DNA from: Oreohelix idahoensis
Lineage: Eukaryota > Mollusca > Gastropoda > Stylommatophora > Oreohelicidae
Direction of reading: 5' to 3'
Length of the DNA: 64,000 nucleotides
Assembly (NCBI GenBank): GCA_024509875.1
Contig: JAMPIV010004468.1
Span: 1 to 64,000, forward strand
Under the pieces are notes generated by a model. It worked only from the letters and a program-made list of their open reading frames with translations, made no database searches and was not told the origin of the DNA. The position numbers were made by a program, and so were the translations under genes. Below are positions 48,291 through 59,916 of this stretch, piece by piece (the stretch's first letter is position 1; each line of letters begins with the position of its first letter).

Positions 48291-49500
48291 GGAATGATAT
48301 ACATTCTAATTATAATATTTACCTTTTCAAACTAGTAGATGTAAATGAAAACATATTCAATCTATATTGTGAACAATTTTCAATCAGTGAAGATGTTAAT
48401 GTAAACCTTTTCTATCTGTACAATTAACCTTTTCATTTGAATGTAAAGTAAATATAAAGCTATTCAATTTACATGTAAAGAACGTTTTCTCTCCTGGGAT
48501 TAAGCTTAATTCTCGTCGAGGGTAAAGTCTGAGGTAGATTGGATGGTGGAATAGGAAGAAGGGGCACATAACTATGTGTCGGGAAACGCAATACTCAGGA
48601 GAGCGTTTTGTTTCTATTGTTTTACCCTACTAGTTGATGGTACCAGCTGCGCTGAGGGTACTAATCTCTGGAACAAAGTGAGGGTAGAAGTGGCCTGACG
48701 TCGAGCTAGACACCATGATCAGAGGATCTTAGGACTCGGGACAAGCTTTGCAGTTACTCCCTGATCGTGCTTGGAACGTGCTACGCTCTTAATGGTGACC
48801 AGAGACGCGAGAACCCCAGTGAACTATCTTCACAGAACCAAAAAACCCAGCACGAGAAGGAGCTACCATTTGCAGCTATGTCAAAGCTAAAAGCTGCCAA
48901 GTGACTTCTTACTTATAACACCATACCATTCTACGACGATGAGTATTTTCTGTTAAACACTATTCAATTTTTTAAACTGTTAAAACCTAGTTGATTATTA
49001 AATTTGTTATTTGTAAATATACACATTTAACGTCAGTTTAATCATTGTGAATGTACTGCATGTTTGTCTCAGTCAGTTTACTAAATAAACTCTAAACAGA
49101 GCTATATCATAATAAGAAGAATTCCACTGAGCAAATCCGTGACAGTAGTTAGGACGTAAGCCTTTCGCGGCAAGAGTTTGAAGCACAGTGACGTCACGCA
49201 ACAGTCTACCTAGTCGTAAATGGGTACCTGTCTCTGCTATATACTAAGGAAAGGCAAAGGCAGCGAGGAAGGGAACTGGTCACTTCTCGAAGCTGGACCT
49301 ATTTTTAGTGAAGTCTCACAGTTTTCACACGCCCTACGGCAGTATACCCTCTTTGGCAACATTCATCATTATCGTTTTTGACGCTCATGGATCTTGAAGA
49401 CACCACAGTAACTGATTCCTAGCAGGAAGCCCGCGCACAGGATTCATATGCTTCTTCGGCGGCAGTTTCTGCTGCTGTTTGTTTTACATGATGAGGTTGC
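48291..49500. other. no gene recognised
   Basis: 48500-49150 is compositionally less AT-rich than its surroundings and ends near an AATAAA (about 49085). It could be a solo LTR or a transcript 3' end, but I found no second copy or boundary repeat to prove it. Confidence 0.3.
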
Positions 49501-49510
49501 AAGCCTTTTT

Positions 49511-50275
49511 TGACATAGTCTAGTTATATATTGTAGACATGGCTGGGGTATTGACATAGTCTAGTTATATATTGTAGACATGGCTGGAGTATTGACATAG
49601 TCTAGTTATATATTGTAGACATGGCTGGAGTATTGACATAGTCTAGTTATATATTGTAGACATGGCTGGGGTATTGACATAGTCTAGTTATATATTGTAG
49701 ACATGGCTGGGGTATTGACATAGTCTAGTTATCTATTGTAGACATGGCTGGAGTATTGACATAGTCTAGTTATATATTGTAGACATGGCTGAAGTATTGA
49801 CATAGTCTAGTTAAATATTGTAAACATGGCTGGAGTATTGACATAGTCTAATATATTGTAGACATGGCTGGAGTATTGACATAGTCTAGTTATATATTGT
49901 AGACATGGCTGGAGTATTGACATAGTCTAGTTATATATTGTAGACATGGCTGGAGTATTGACATAGTCTAGTTATATATTGTAGACATGGCTGGAGTATT
50001 GGCATAGTCTAGTTATCTATTGTAGACATGGCTGGAGTATTGACATAGTCTAGTTATATATTGTAGACATGGCTGGAGTATTGACATAGTCTAGTTATAT
50101 ATTGTAGGCATGGCTGGAGTATTGACATAGTCTAGTTATATATTGTAGACATTGCTGAAGTATTGACATAGTCTAGTTATATATTGTAGACATGGCTGGA
50201 GTATTGACATAGTGTAGTTATATATTGTAGACATAGCTGGAGTATTGACATAATCTAAGTCTATATCGTAGATAC
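49511..50275. repeat. 41 bp minisatellite
   Basis: About 18 tandem copies of a 41 bp unit (TGACATAGTCTAGTTATATA, then TTGTAGACATGGCTGGAGTAT), with starts at 49511, 49552 and so on. The last copies are progressively diverged. Confidence 0.93.
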
Positions 50276-50370
50276 GGCTGAAAGTTTGACGCAGTCTAAG
50301 CCTATATTGGCTGGAATATGCATATATCCGTGGTTAGAAATTCTCTCCACAAAAGGGAATGAAAACTCAC

Positions 50371-50431
50371 TGGAGGAGGAAGCGTGGGAGTTCTTTATCA
50401 GTAAGATCAACAGCACACACAGTCTATACAT
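50371..50431 (-). CDS. signal-peptide first exon
   Basis: On the minus strand ATG at 50431 opens MYRLCVLLILLIKNSHASSS. This is a textbook short signal peptide: basic start, hydrophobic core, and an S-H-A cleavage-like end. A strong donor (A|GTGAGT) follows after one base of the next codon, so the intron is phase 1, the usual phase after signal-peptide exons. An upstream in-frame ATG (50497) exists but lacks signal character. The transmembrane exon at 43340 has the same strand and the same phase, so both may belong to one gene; no ectodomain exon was found between them. Confidence 0.4.
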
Positions 50432-50859
50432 AATGAGCTGATTACTGTGACAAGCAGTACGAAGGCAGTAGAAAACAGAAATGACGAGATTGGGCATGAG
50501 GAAATTTGCATAAAGAAGTTGTAACAGACTCTATGACTTTGTTAATGGGAGGTTTAACCCCCAAAAATGAAGAATTTCGTTGAAAATATCAAATTTTAGA
50601 TATATATTGCAGTGGACAGTACATTCATTTGCCCAAATTTATGTATGTTTATTTTCACAAAAACCTTTGTGGATGATTTAAAGTATGTCAGGTAAGTGTA
50701 TTTTTTTTACCTAATTATATATGCAAAATATACAAATTGGTATATCTTCGCTTCTAATGCATGGATTTTGAAAATGTTTCGGTATTCATTTCCCTGAAGC
50801 ATAAAGAATTAAAGTTTTTTTAATATCGTTTCATGTGTACAAAAAATTTGGACTGGCTA

Positions 50860-51290
50860 ATTTTTATTAACCATGGGGTCCTTTGATGTGTCGTCCAATT
50901 AATAACGTGGCTGGAGGTATTCCAGTAGAGTGGTGGGGTACCTCCTTATATGCAAATAAAGCTGCAGGTAAGAACGAATCCCAGGATTCTGGTTTCTCCT
51001 GTGCGAGCTTCCGTAAAATTGTTAGTAGAGTCCCGTTATATGTTTCCACTTGTCCATTGAATTGTGGATGAACAGATGTGTGGACGAGTATATTTTGAAA
51101 AATCCTAAAAACTTCATCCATCAGTTTCCCTCTGAACTGTGAACCATTGTCAGTTAATATCTGATAAGGGAATCCTAATCTTGTGAATATTGAGAGCAAA
51201 GCCTCTCCTACATGTACTGAGTCTGCTGGGGTAGAATAATTGCTTCCCCCACATAGTACATGTGTCTACCAGAGAAAGGATATATTTTTT
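50860..51290 (-). pseudogene. gypsy integrase core fragment
   Basis: Minus-strand integrase resembling that of the 34098 element: SLVDTCTMW, a frame change near 51235, FTRLGFPYQILTDNGSQF, FNGQVETYNGTL, ALFAYKEVPHHSTGIPPATL and IKGP. Second D and E are present but 34 rather than 35 residues apart, implying loss of one codon. No LTRs or other domains adjoin it. Confidence 0.8.
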
Positions 51291-52660
51291 TGGAAACTGA
51301 CGTAAAGCGCATACAGTCTGCTGAAATGAAGAATTTAATGAAAAGTAAGCTGCGAAGTATGAAAGAGCCCATGGAATAAATAAAGGAAAATACCAGAGAT
51401 GATTCCTGCATAGCAGGGGGATACTGAGGTGAATACATTTTGTGTAAAAGTGTAATTATTCCCTTTTTCTTAATTTTCTCAAAACTGAATTTTTCACAAA
51501 AATGTGGGCACATAGCCCATGATGTTTCAAAAACTATTAGTGATACAGCAGTGAATTTTGGACTACATGCTGTACACACAGTGCTCATAAACATAAACTA
51601 AAATAAAGGATATATGTTAACAAACTACAAAACTGTTAAGAAATAGCTAAGTACCCCCCTTAAAAATTTCAACTATTTTTCGATTGGTATGTTAAAATCC
51701 AAAAAAACTCAGATATCAAACCAATCAAAATTATTTTAGTATAAAATCATTATCATATATTAACAAATGAAACAGCCATTTTTCATTACTCAAGTTGTAC
51801 TCACATTTGAGATATCTTGGGCAACAGAATACCCAAAAAAGCTCAAATTTGCCTTTTTTCTACTGTTTTTCCCACATAGACCGCAAGTTTTTAGTATATA
51901 CCTCAATGTTTTGTATTTTTTTCGGTCATTTTGCTTGTTTAAATGACCATATATATCTATTATCTTTTAATTCTGTGTTTTTTATTTTTGGGGTTTAACG
52001 TATATACACTTAAGGGGAGGTGAAATGAGCAGGAGAGTGTTTTGTGTGGAATGGAGATGACTCCATAATTGCTCCTGTGGAGATTGAGACCGGCATTTTG
52101 TTTATAAAGTAAGATCAATCCGAGATTATGGTTTAACTATTTTGCATAGTACTGTTAAAGTTATAGTAAGCAGAGAAGTGTTTTTGACTTTTAGTCATAG
52201 TTAGCACAGGGAGACAATGTGAAATTACGTCCCATGAACTGTTTTGAGTTTGATCGAAAGTAGAGCGCACGGGGAAAATTGGCTAGCATGAACACCTTTT
52301 AGCAAGGAAAAGTTGTAATGGGAAATCGGCGTAAAATATTAAGTCAGTCAGGTTTTGAACGGAGTAGCGTTAGGACAAGCAAAGTTCTTGCTGTGTTAAA
52401 ATGTTACAGTGGTGAGCGAGGTCTAAAATGGTACATTCGGGCGGAAAAGCCACTGAGGTGGTTGGGTTTTCTGTGGTCACAGAAAAAGTATCTAAACTAT
52501 CTGCCTAGCCATTTAGGCCGCTCAGTACGTCACTCTCTAGTGTAGATTTTGGCTGGTGTCAGATACAAGAATTATTTCAAAGGACAAGGGTGTCAAGGTA
52601 TGCAGTCCTTGATTGGTGAGAGCGCGCTGGTCCAGCAGGTATGTGAGGTCGCCTCATAGA
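51291..52660. other. no recognisable feature
   Basis: Very AT-rich to about 52010, then more balanced. A 75-codon plus-strand open frame at 52318 resembles nothing I know and is not called. Confidence 0.35.
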
Positions 52661-52667
52661 AGTACAA

Positions 52668-52862
52668 TATGATAGACAGCTACTAGTAATGAAGTACAGT
52701 ATTATAGACAACCACTAGCAGTGAAGTGAAATACGATAGACGGCTACTATAGTATAGTATGATAGACAGATACTAGTAATGAAATATGGTATGATAAACA
52801 GCTACTAGAAATGAAGTACAGTATGATAGACAGCTACTAGTAGTGAAGTGCAGTAGCATAGA
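52668..52862. repeat. ~32 bp minisatellite
   Basis: About six diverged units built on ATGATAGACAGCTACTAGTA and ATGAAGTACAGT. Confidence 0.75.
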
Positions 52863-53239
52863 CTGCACATATGGAGAAGAAGGGAAGCATAGACAGGGGC
52901 GGAAATTTTCATCCCTAGCGGTTTTAGGCCAGTCTTATATCCAAGATACGCTACAACAGTATTCCCAATAATATAAATCAAGATAGAGTTGAAGTTAGAG
53001 ACAGACAATGTTGAGTACAGATGAATAACGACGTAGACGTAATGCAAGGAGAGAGATGTGTCACATGAAAATCAAATGAAAATAAATCTGTAAATAAACT
53101 TTTGGATTTGAGTTTCACCGCTGTTAGCGTGAGGTTTATTATCAAATAGTTAAAAGAAATCATCACCCATCTGTACTGTCTGGTTGTTGTGGTCAACAAG
53201 GTTTTCATCTAAGAATTTATCGTCACCATCTGCAACTAT

Positions 53240-53680
53240 CCTTGTTTAGAGCAGTGATCGAACCACTTACGACACATTAATATAGCTGGTGCACGTGACC
53301 AACCCTACTCTAACAGCATCAGCACATACGGCCACATTACGTTTATGGAATACACGAGCAAGAACAAGGACAAAAGACATCATCGAGCTGTATCGTGAGG
53401 CACCGCTGAATTCACTTTCAGTGCAATTTGAATTCACAGTACATGAGCAGCAGGTATTCGAAAGGACCAAATATAATCATTTGGTATCGGAGTTATGTCG
53501 TGAGGCATGCATAGAATAACGTATATCTGTTGACGTATGTGCAAGACGTCTTTTGGCCGCTTCAGTGTACGATCTACTGAAGCGATTGCGGTTGAGTGGA
53601 CAGCCAAGAAGAACAGCACTTAAAACGCGTGTCAAAACTGCGGAGAAGACATAGTGCTGGCTGTAGAACAACGCTGTGAC
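53240..53680 (+). pseudogene. LINE C-terminal region, fragment
   Basis: Plus-strand peptide KYNHLVSELCREACIE, a stop, then ISVDVCARRLLAASVYDLLK, RLSGQPRRTA and AEKT. This parallels the post-RT segment of some animal LINEs (KYxxL...PVEVGCRGF...S...LLxxLGxxGxxRRxA...AE). Several stops; no RT nearby. Confidence 0.45.
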
Positions 53681-53989
53681 CTCTGGAAGTCAGGAAAGTA
53701 ATTTATATACAACATAATTATTACTTTTAAAAGTGCCTCTTGTTAGCCGGATGTATGAAAGCAGGAGTGAATCTGGATAGCAGCAACAAGGGGGAATGGA
53801 CTCCATTCCCAGAGCACAGGGAAAAAAATCAACAGGAAAGGGCATGTGGGAGTCATGATCAAAGCTGTCTTCCCCCCCCCCCCCCCCATATTCCCCCATT
53901 AGCATGTAAAGTAGATAAAAAAGGCCGAAAGACCTGTTTCACATGTGAACACTTCTGACGATCACATCTGATGATGGTTCATTATATAT

Positions 53990-54475
53990 AATGTTTTATT
54001 ATATAGTCTTTATATTGCTGGTGTAACACGTGAGGTGTTATTATATTATTGGTGTAACTTGTATTATAGAGTTATTATATTGCTTGTGTAACATGTAAGG
54101 TGTTATTAAGGTGTTATTATAGAGTTATTATATTGCTGGTGTAACACGTAATGTGTTATTAAGGTGTTATTACAGAGTTATTATATTGCTGTTGTACATG
54201 TGAGGTGTTATGAAGGTGTTATTACTGGGTTATTATATTGCTGGTGTAACATGTGAGGTGTTATTAAGGTGTTATAATACAGTTATTATATTGTTGGTGT
54301 AACATTTAAGGTGTTATTATAGAGTTATTATATTACTGGTGTAACATGTGAGGTGGTATTATAGACTTATATTGCTGGTGTAACATATGAGGTGTTATTA
54401 TAGACTTGTATTGCTGGTGAAACATGTGAGGTGTTATTATATAGTTAATACATTGCTTGCAACTTGTTTTCTTAC
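53990..54475. repeat. diverged ~50 bp minisatellite
   Basis: Repeated TTATATTGCTGGTGTAACA with TGTGAGGTGTTATTA, spacing variable (about 40-60 bp), roughly nine units. Two C-runs flank the wider region (53872-53887 and 54715-54740). Confidence 0.75.
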
Positions 54476-54519
54476 GCTCTCGTGATTTTCATTGTTGTAA
54501 TATTTCATACTTCACTCTC

Positions 54520-54635
54520 GTGTTACCGTGGCCCAAAAGAGGAGTAAAGAATAGTAAAACTGTTACCTACTTTGCATGTCGTAAAAGCGACTAGGGAGGT
54601 TTGAACATGGGGCCGGTTACTCCATCTTGTGGATA
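54520..54635 (+). repeat. dispersed module M
   Basis: TTACCGTGGCCCAAAAGAGG, then CATGTCGTAAAAGCGACTAG, then CATGGGGCCGGTTACTCCAT. Close to the leader of the element at 58950. Confidence 0.6.
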
Positions 54636-54639
54636 TTTT

Positions 54640-54720
54640 AAACCACAAAAACATCAACACACGACATGGACAGGTCCACTAAAAGAATCCCCAGTGTAGT
54701 ATAAGCCGATGTAGACCCCC

Positions 54721-54751
<31 letters not shown>

Positions 54752-55380
54752 AAAACAAACAAAAAACACACACAAAAAAACAAAAAGAAGAAATATGTAG
54801 ACGAGAACTGAAATGAAAGTGATGAGGAAGATATAGACATACATAGAGCTGACGGTGCGCTACAACAGGACGTTGTTTGTGTTTGTTAAAGGTCTACGTT
54901 TCTTGGGGGGTTAACGGTTATTGATTGATTTGATTGATATTACTTGTGCATATTACTACATTGTTACCAGTCTTATGTTTTACTCACCTAGTTTATCTTT
55001 TGCTCACTTACGTTTTCTTTCACTCACGTTCAAAACATTTGGAAACTGTTGGAATCTAGTCGGTCCACGTGTCTGGAAACAGCAGAGTTGCTTAAAAGTA
55101 GTAAGGGATTCTAAAAGATGTTCGCCATTTTCTCGATTTATGCCTATAGTGATGGTTAATAAATCAGATTTTAAACATCCGTTCATTAAAAAATATTTCT
55201 ATTAGTTTTTGGGAAATTTCCGATTCTGGTTTAATTTGCTTGTTTCTTTGTTTACGTTGAATGCGTTCATCGTCGTGTCATCTTCAAGATTTTTTTAAAG
55301 ACAGAGTATCCCGTTCAATCCTTGATGAGTTATAATTCGGATATATAATGTAGTACAAGAAAAAAATTGGCATAAGGATC
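54640..55380. other. poly-C/poly-A junction, otherwise no feature
   Basis: A C-run of about 25 passes straight into an A-rich run (54715-54790). The rest shows no gene. Confidence 0.5.
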
Positions 55381-55384
55381 CACA

Positions 55385-55665
55385 ACAGGTGGAGACAGCA
55401 AAACCATATTACACATTACCAAGACGAGATCAAGTAATAATTTTTAGACCAAGAACCGGCAATTGCAGACTCAACAACCATCGGTCTAACAAACTGAAAA
55501 TCGGACAAACAGAAGTGTTTCAATGTGCGGATGACAAATATACAGTAGGACATGTTCTCCTAGAGAGGTACAGGGTGGCAGCTTGTCTTCTTAAACCCAG
55601 CTGACATGAGATACTGTATGGTGACGAGAGAAACCTGAGGCAAACTTCTAACTTTAAAAGAGAGA
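55385..55665 (+). pseudogene. LINE C-terminal tail after RNase H, fragment
   Basis: Plus strand: LPRRDQVIIFRPRTGNCRLN, then KLKIGQTEVFQC, a decayed Cys/His motif, then after a stop EILYGDERNLRQTSNF. Same family as 31590-31870 (both have the LYGD...L end). Confidence 0.6.
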
Positions 55666-55669
55666 TAGG

Positions 55670-56295
55670 TGTGGTTATTGAGAGCGAAGGAAGAAGAAGA
55701 TAATCTGCAGGAGAACGAAATCACACCTTTCGTCGGTGTCTTTAAGGGGAGGAGCGGGCATTAAATATGCGTCAAAATACAAAAATGATGGATTTTGGGA
55801 TTAGTCCATTTTCTGATACTTTAGCATCTCCTGAATCTAAATATAACAGAATTAAATGTCAATATGCATTCTAACAATATGTATTTTGACTTTGAAAGAG
55901 GTATGGTAAGGAGAGATTTTCTCAAACTCGAGAAAATATGTCTAATTAGACCTCGTTTCTTACATAGCAACCAAGCTTACACCCCTACGTATTATACATC
56001 ATTGGATTCGCCTAGATCTGGGGAATCCTGTGATGTAGTTCATTTATTTCGGTAACAAAATTATACCCGCCAAGATCGAGAATTTATAGGTCGCATTTTG
56101 TACCGATTACTTCCATATATGGAGATCGTCGGGCATTCGTTGAGATCGGCCTTTTCCGTACACTATTCTAAACTGTTCATTGGCTGCGTGAATCCACGTG
56201 ACTTGTAACGGCAGTGTTGACATTATGGCGTCCAGTTTATTCTGTATACACATTTAGTTAGGCCTAGTCTCATTTTTTCAGAACTTTTTGTGGGA
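55670..56295. other. upstream region of the Mutator-like gene
   Basis: No coding assigned. It may hold the element's terminal sequence or promoter; no clear terminal inverted repeat was found. Confidence 0.3.
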
Positions 56296-56298
56296 AAA

Positions 56299-57711
56299 TG
56301 CCTCGAACAAAGGATTTCTTTCGTTATCTAAAACTGGAAACGGCCAGGGCGAAGCGATGGAACCAAGATAGTGCAGGTAAAAGTCGCTAATTTTGTTATG
56401 GTAATGGTACAAAATGAATCACTGTAGAAAGCCAGTCAGTCCACATGTGGTGGGGCCACGCACAAAAACATTTAGGCTACACAAATTTAGTTTTGATTTA
56501 CTCTGTTAGGACTGAGTGGAGGGGGGGAAAAGGTACTATATATTGATATTGGAAATCTGACTTAATTTTCTTAAATTAATACACAATATGTCCTAATTAT
56601 AACCCATAAAGGGTTCAACGATATACTTTTAAAAAAAAGTCACATGTGAATAAGCTATTATTTTTTTGAAATTTATATATTTGCAAGCTATTAGTAAACG
56701 CGTTGGCAGTAAAGAGTGATCACATTTTTTTGGTTTGACAAAATGACATGATTCCACATTATACGATAAATTATCATGGTATTTATAAGCATGTGACATA
56801 TGTTTCTTGAGCTGTGATTATTTCTTATGTACTTTTTTCAGAACTAAATGGTCCCCCTAATGAGCCTAGTCTGCCTGAGGTTATACTGTCAGCGTCAGCT
56901 GTAAATGAAGGAGCCAGCACAAGCTCCTCTACAGCTTTTACCTTTTTATCCCACAGCACACCACGGTTCTGTAAAAAGCTGGAACTAAGTGCCTCATCGG
57001 TGCAAGAAGCTTCAACACCTAACAATACGGTCTCCTCTCCAGAACTATAGTTGATATATCTGAGATATGCAACCTTGTTAGTCAGCTTGCATGTCCAGAA
57101 TGCAATGGGAAGCTGTCTGCAGAAATTAATAATCAGGCCAAGAGAGGTCTTGTTCAACACATCAAAGTGAATTGTTGTGTTTGCAACAAAACCGTTGCAT
57201 CAACGTATACATCATCGGTTGATGAACATAATTCATTCAGTGTGAACAAAGTTGCAGTTCTATCATCATTGTTATCAGGAATGGGACCCTATAAATTTAA
57301 CTACTTTGCACAGAACATGGATATACTTTGCCTGCATCAAAAAACTTTCAACACAATTGCAAAAAATTTTTAATTGCAAACACCAGAACTCGCAAAATTA
57401 ATATTTGATCACACTAAGCTAGCACGCAGTGTAAACTGTGCTCAGAGCAATCAACCATATCATCAATATACTATGGATATTGGAGTCAGTTTTGATGGCA
57501 GCTGGCTCACAAGGGGCCACAGTTCAAAAATTGGTATTGGTTGTGTTGTGGAGATCTTGACAGGTCTTGTTATAGATGCCCATGTGCTTTCAAAATACTG
57601 TCAGACATGTGCTACAACTGGTTCTTGGCACCAGAAGGAAGCCCCGGGAAACTTCGGCAAATGGAAAGAGGAGCATGTGAAGCAAGGATGTGATATAAAT
57701 TTTAAAGGTAT
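56299..57711 (+). pseudogene. Mutator-like transposase gene, N-terminal exons
   Basis: Exon 1 (56299-56374) starts MPRTKDFFRYLKLETARAKR and ends at a GCAG|GTAAAA donor. A ~466 bp intron ends at TTTTTTCAG (56841). Exon 2 resumes in phase: a Ser/Thr-rich spacer, a Cys pair (CPECNGK), CCVCNK, then MDIGVSFDGSWLTRGHSS with the first D of the transposase core, and GIGCVVEILTGLVIDAHVLS. This matches the metazoan Mutator-like transposase domain. It is broken by a frameshift near 57045 and by TAA at 57371-57373. A donor-like AAAG|GTATTT occurs at 57708-57713, but no following exon is found, so the catalytic C-terminus is missing. Confidence 0.7.
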
Positions 57712-57719
57712 TTACTTCT

Positions 57720-57995
57720 GAATCTTATTTATTTTTGGTTTCTCCTTCTCCATGTCTAAAAATTTAAACTGATGTAATTTTTATTTCTCCATAAGTATCA
57801 GTTTTAGTAACATAATTTATTACTTACATGTGTTTGCTTTGCTTCCATTGTACTACATTTCATTTGCTTCTACATTGTAAAGGAAAGTGTTCAATGTTTG
57901 CTTACATCATTATTTTAATCACATTACTGTAGCTGCCCACCTGGCAGGGAGTCTGTATTAGTGATTTCTGAAGCAATTAGATTTAAATAATGAAG
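57720..57995. other. no recognisable feature
   Basis: AT-rich stretch between the last Mutator-like exon and a minisatellite. Confidence 0.4.
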
Positions 57996-57997
57996 TT

Positions 57998-58153
57998 GCC
58001 AGCCCATACACAACTTCACATTTGCCAGCCCATACACAACTTCACATTTGCCAGCCCATACACAACTTCACATTTGCCAGCCCATACACAACTTCACATT
58101 TGCCAGCCCATACACAACTTCACATTTGCCAGCCCATACACAACTTCACATTG
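57998..58153. repeat. 26 bp minisatellite
   Basis: Six near-identical copies of GCCAGCCCATACACAACTTC plus ACATTT, starts at 57998, 58024, 58050, 58076, 58102 and 58128. Confidence 0.95.
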
Positions 58154-58269
58154 ACCTATTTTTGCGACATGTCAGGGACCAGGTCTTCTTTTTTATCTTC
58201 TCCTAGCCTCCCCCCAACAAGGATAATTATGGATACATATACAAAAGACTGCTAATTACATCTTTCTTT

Positions 58270-58545
58270 CATGAATAAAAAGGATCCCGTTACACACCCA
58301 TTGAGGCATATTGTGAATACGGTGTTAGGCCCGTATGTTCTTGACCATCGGCACACTAGGGGTGATGTGGTCCGCATCACGCCGGCCGCCTTAACCTTCC
58401 CAGAGTTGTTCTGGTACCCAATTCATGAGGCTGGGTCGACCCCGGAACCGTTAGCGGTCTAAAAAATCCCACCTCAACTGGGGATGGAACCATGGACCAC
58501 CGAGCTAGGAAGCCAGTGCACTAACTACTGCGCTACCGCGGCTCC
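58270..58545 (-). mobile_element. tRNA-derived SINE, second family
   Basis: Minus strand begins GGAGCCGCGGTAGCGCAGTA. The A box TAGCGCAGTAGT fits the consensus at 11 of 12 positions and the B box GGTTCCATCCC at 9 of 11. A ~190 bp body follows, ending CCTTTTTATTC near 58270. The body differs from the SINE at 13419. Confidence 0.7.
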
Positions 58546-58549
58546 TTAT

Positions 58550-58945
58550 GATGAATAACTTGCGGTATAAACTATTTTAATACGCATTGGGTCAAGTATT
58601 GTATAATCCGACGTCAAAAAGCAGAACACAAATGATGAAATGTGCGAGGACAAACAAATGTAATATGAATATACACAAGACATGACACGATCTGTGTTAA
58701 GTATATACAAGGCAGACGTTAATAGTTTGTGTGTTGAATACGAACGGTGTGCTGTCTTGTGCTTAGTGTGTGTGTCACGTGTTAATTAAGCGACTGAAAC
58801 TTTCAACCTGCGAACTTTCGTTGGAACACCCTGGTTGGTATGTCCTTGACCTGCATTCATAATATGAATATATGTTGTCTTTTGTGACGCAAACACACGT
58901 TTTTTAAAAACAATATATTTAAACGTTCAGTGTATGCACCCGTGT
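58550..58945. other. no recognisable feature
   Basis: AT-rich spacer between the SINE and the RTE-like element; nothing assigned. Confidence 0.35.
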
Positions 58946-59165
58946 GTTACCGGGGCCCGAAAGGGGAGCAAAGAATAGTTGAGACTGTGCTTTACCATGC
59001 ATGTCGTAAAAAGCGACTAAGGAGGATTGGGAATGGGGCTGGTTACCCCATCCCGTAAAAAAAACTTGTTATGAAAAAACGTCAAGACACACGGACAAGC
59101 CAAATACAGAATATAAATCAACTCAAACGCCCAAGAATGCAGAAGGTCCTCTTGAAAGGAGGCGC

Positions 59166-59916
59166 ATGAAGCAACCCAGAGGAAGCCGAAAGGAGTCTGT
59201 GTTGCCGAATAAACTTTTTTCTTCTAGAAAAATCTCCAGGATTGGCACCAGGAATGTTCCCACTCTATGTGAACAAGGGAAAACTGCACAGATAGCAGCA
59301 GAAATGAAAAATTACAGGATTGATATCCTGGGTCTCTGCGAGACACGATGGAAGGGCATAGAGAGGAGGAGATTGATCACAGGAGAAATGGTGGTGTCCT
59401 CAGAACATGAAGAGGACAGAGCACATCACAGTAAATGGATTGCTGTAATGCTGTCTAGGGAAGCACAGAAGGCACTTATAGAATGGGAAGCAATGGGACC
59501 TCGAAATATTACAGCAAGGTTTAAATCAGCCAAACAGAAAGTAAATATAAACATCATCCAATGTTATGCACTAACAAATGATAAAGAAGAATCTGAAAAA
59601 AAGACTTTTGCACCAGACTACAAAATATCTTGGACAGAAAGAAAAGAAAGGACATCACAATTATGATGGGGGCCTACACACGAAAATAGGAACAGACAAC
59701 ACCGGCGTTGAATAAATCATGGGACAGCATGGATTAGGTATGATGAACGAAAATGGGAAACTATTAGCTAACTTCTGTGCTCCAAATCAACTAGCTATAG
59801 GAGGAAGCATATTTCCATATAAAAGAATACATAAAGCAACATGGATATCACCAGAATACAGAACTGAGAATCACCGTGATCACATATGCATAAATAAGAA
59901 GTTTAGGTCATCATTG
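59166..59916 (+). pseudogene. RTE-like endonuclease, first part
   Basis: Plus strand: a GTRNVPTLCEQGKTAQIAAE stretch with M-K-N-Y-R-I-D-I-L-G, LCETRWKG (catalytic E), AVMLSREAQKALIEWEAM and NIIQCYALTND. After a stop at 59664 the reading shifts; the segment around 59670-59720 is scrambled, and HGLGMMNENGKLLANFC, FPYKRIHKATW and DHICINKKFRSSL continue from 59719. It is one domain with at least one break, cut by the LTR insertion. Confidence 0.78.

Noticed and set aside
48500..49150. Possible additional solo LTR
   Set aside because: Composition and an AATAAA near the end are suggestive, but there is no second copy, no TG/CA boundary pair and no target duplication.
58022..58255. 77-codon frame over the 26 bp minisatellite
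   Set aside because: Its periodic peptide simply reads the tandem repeat through three frames, with no support outside it.
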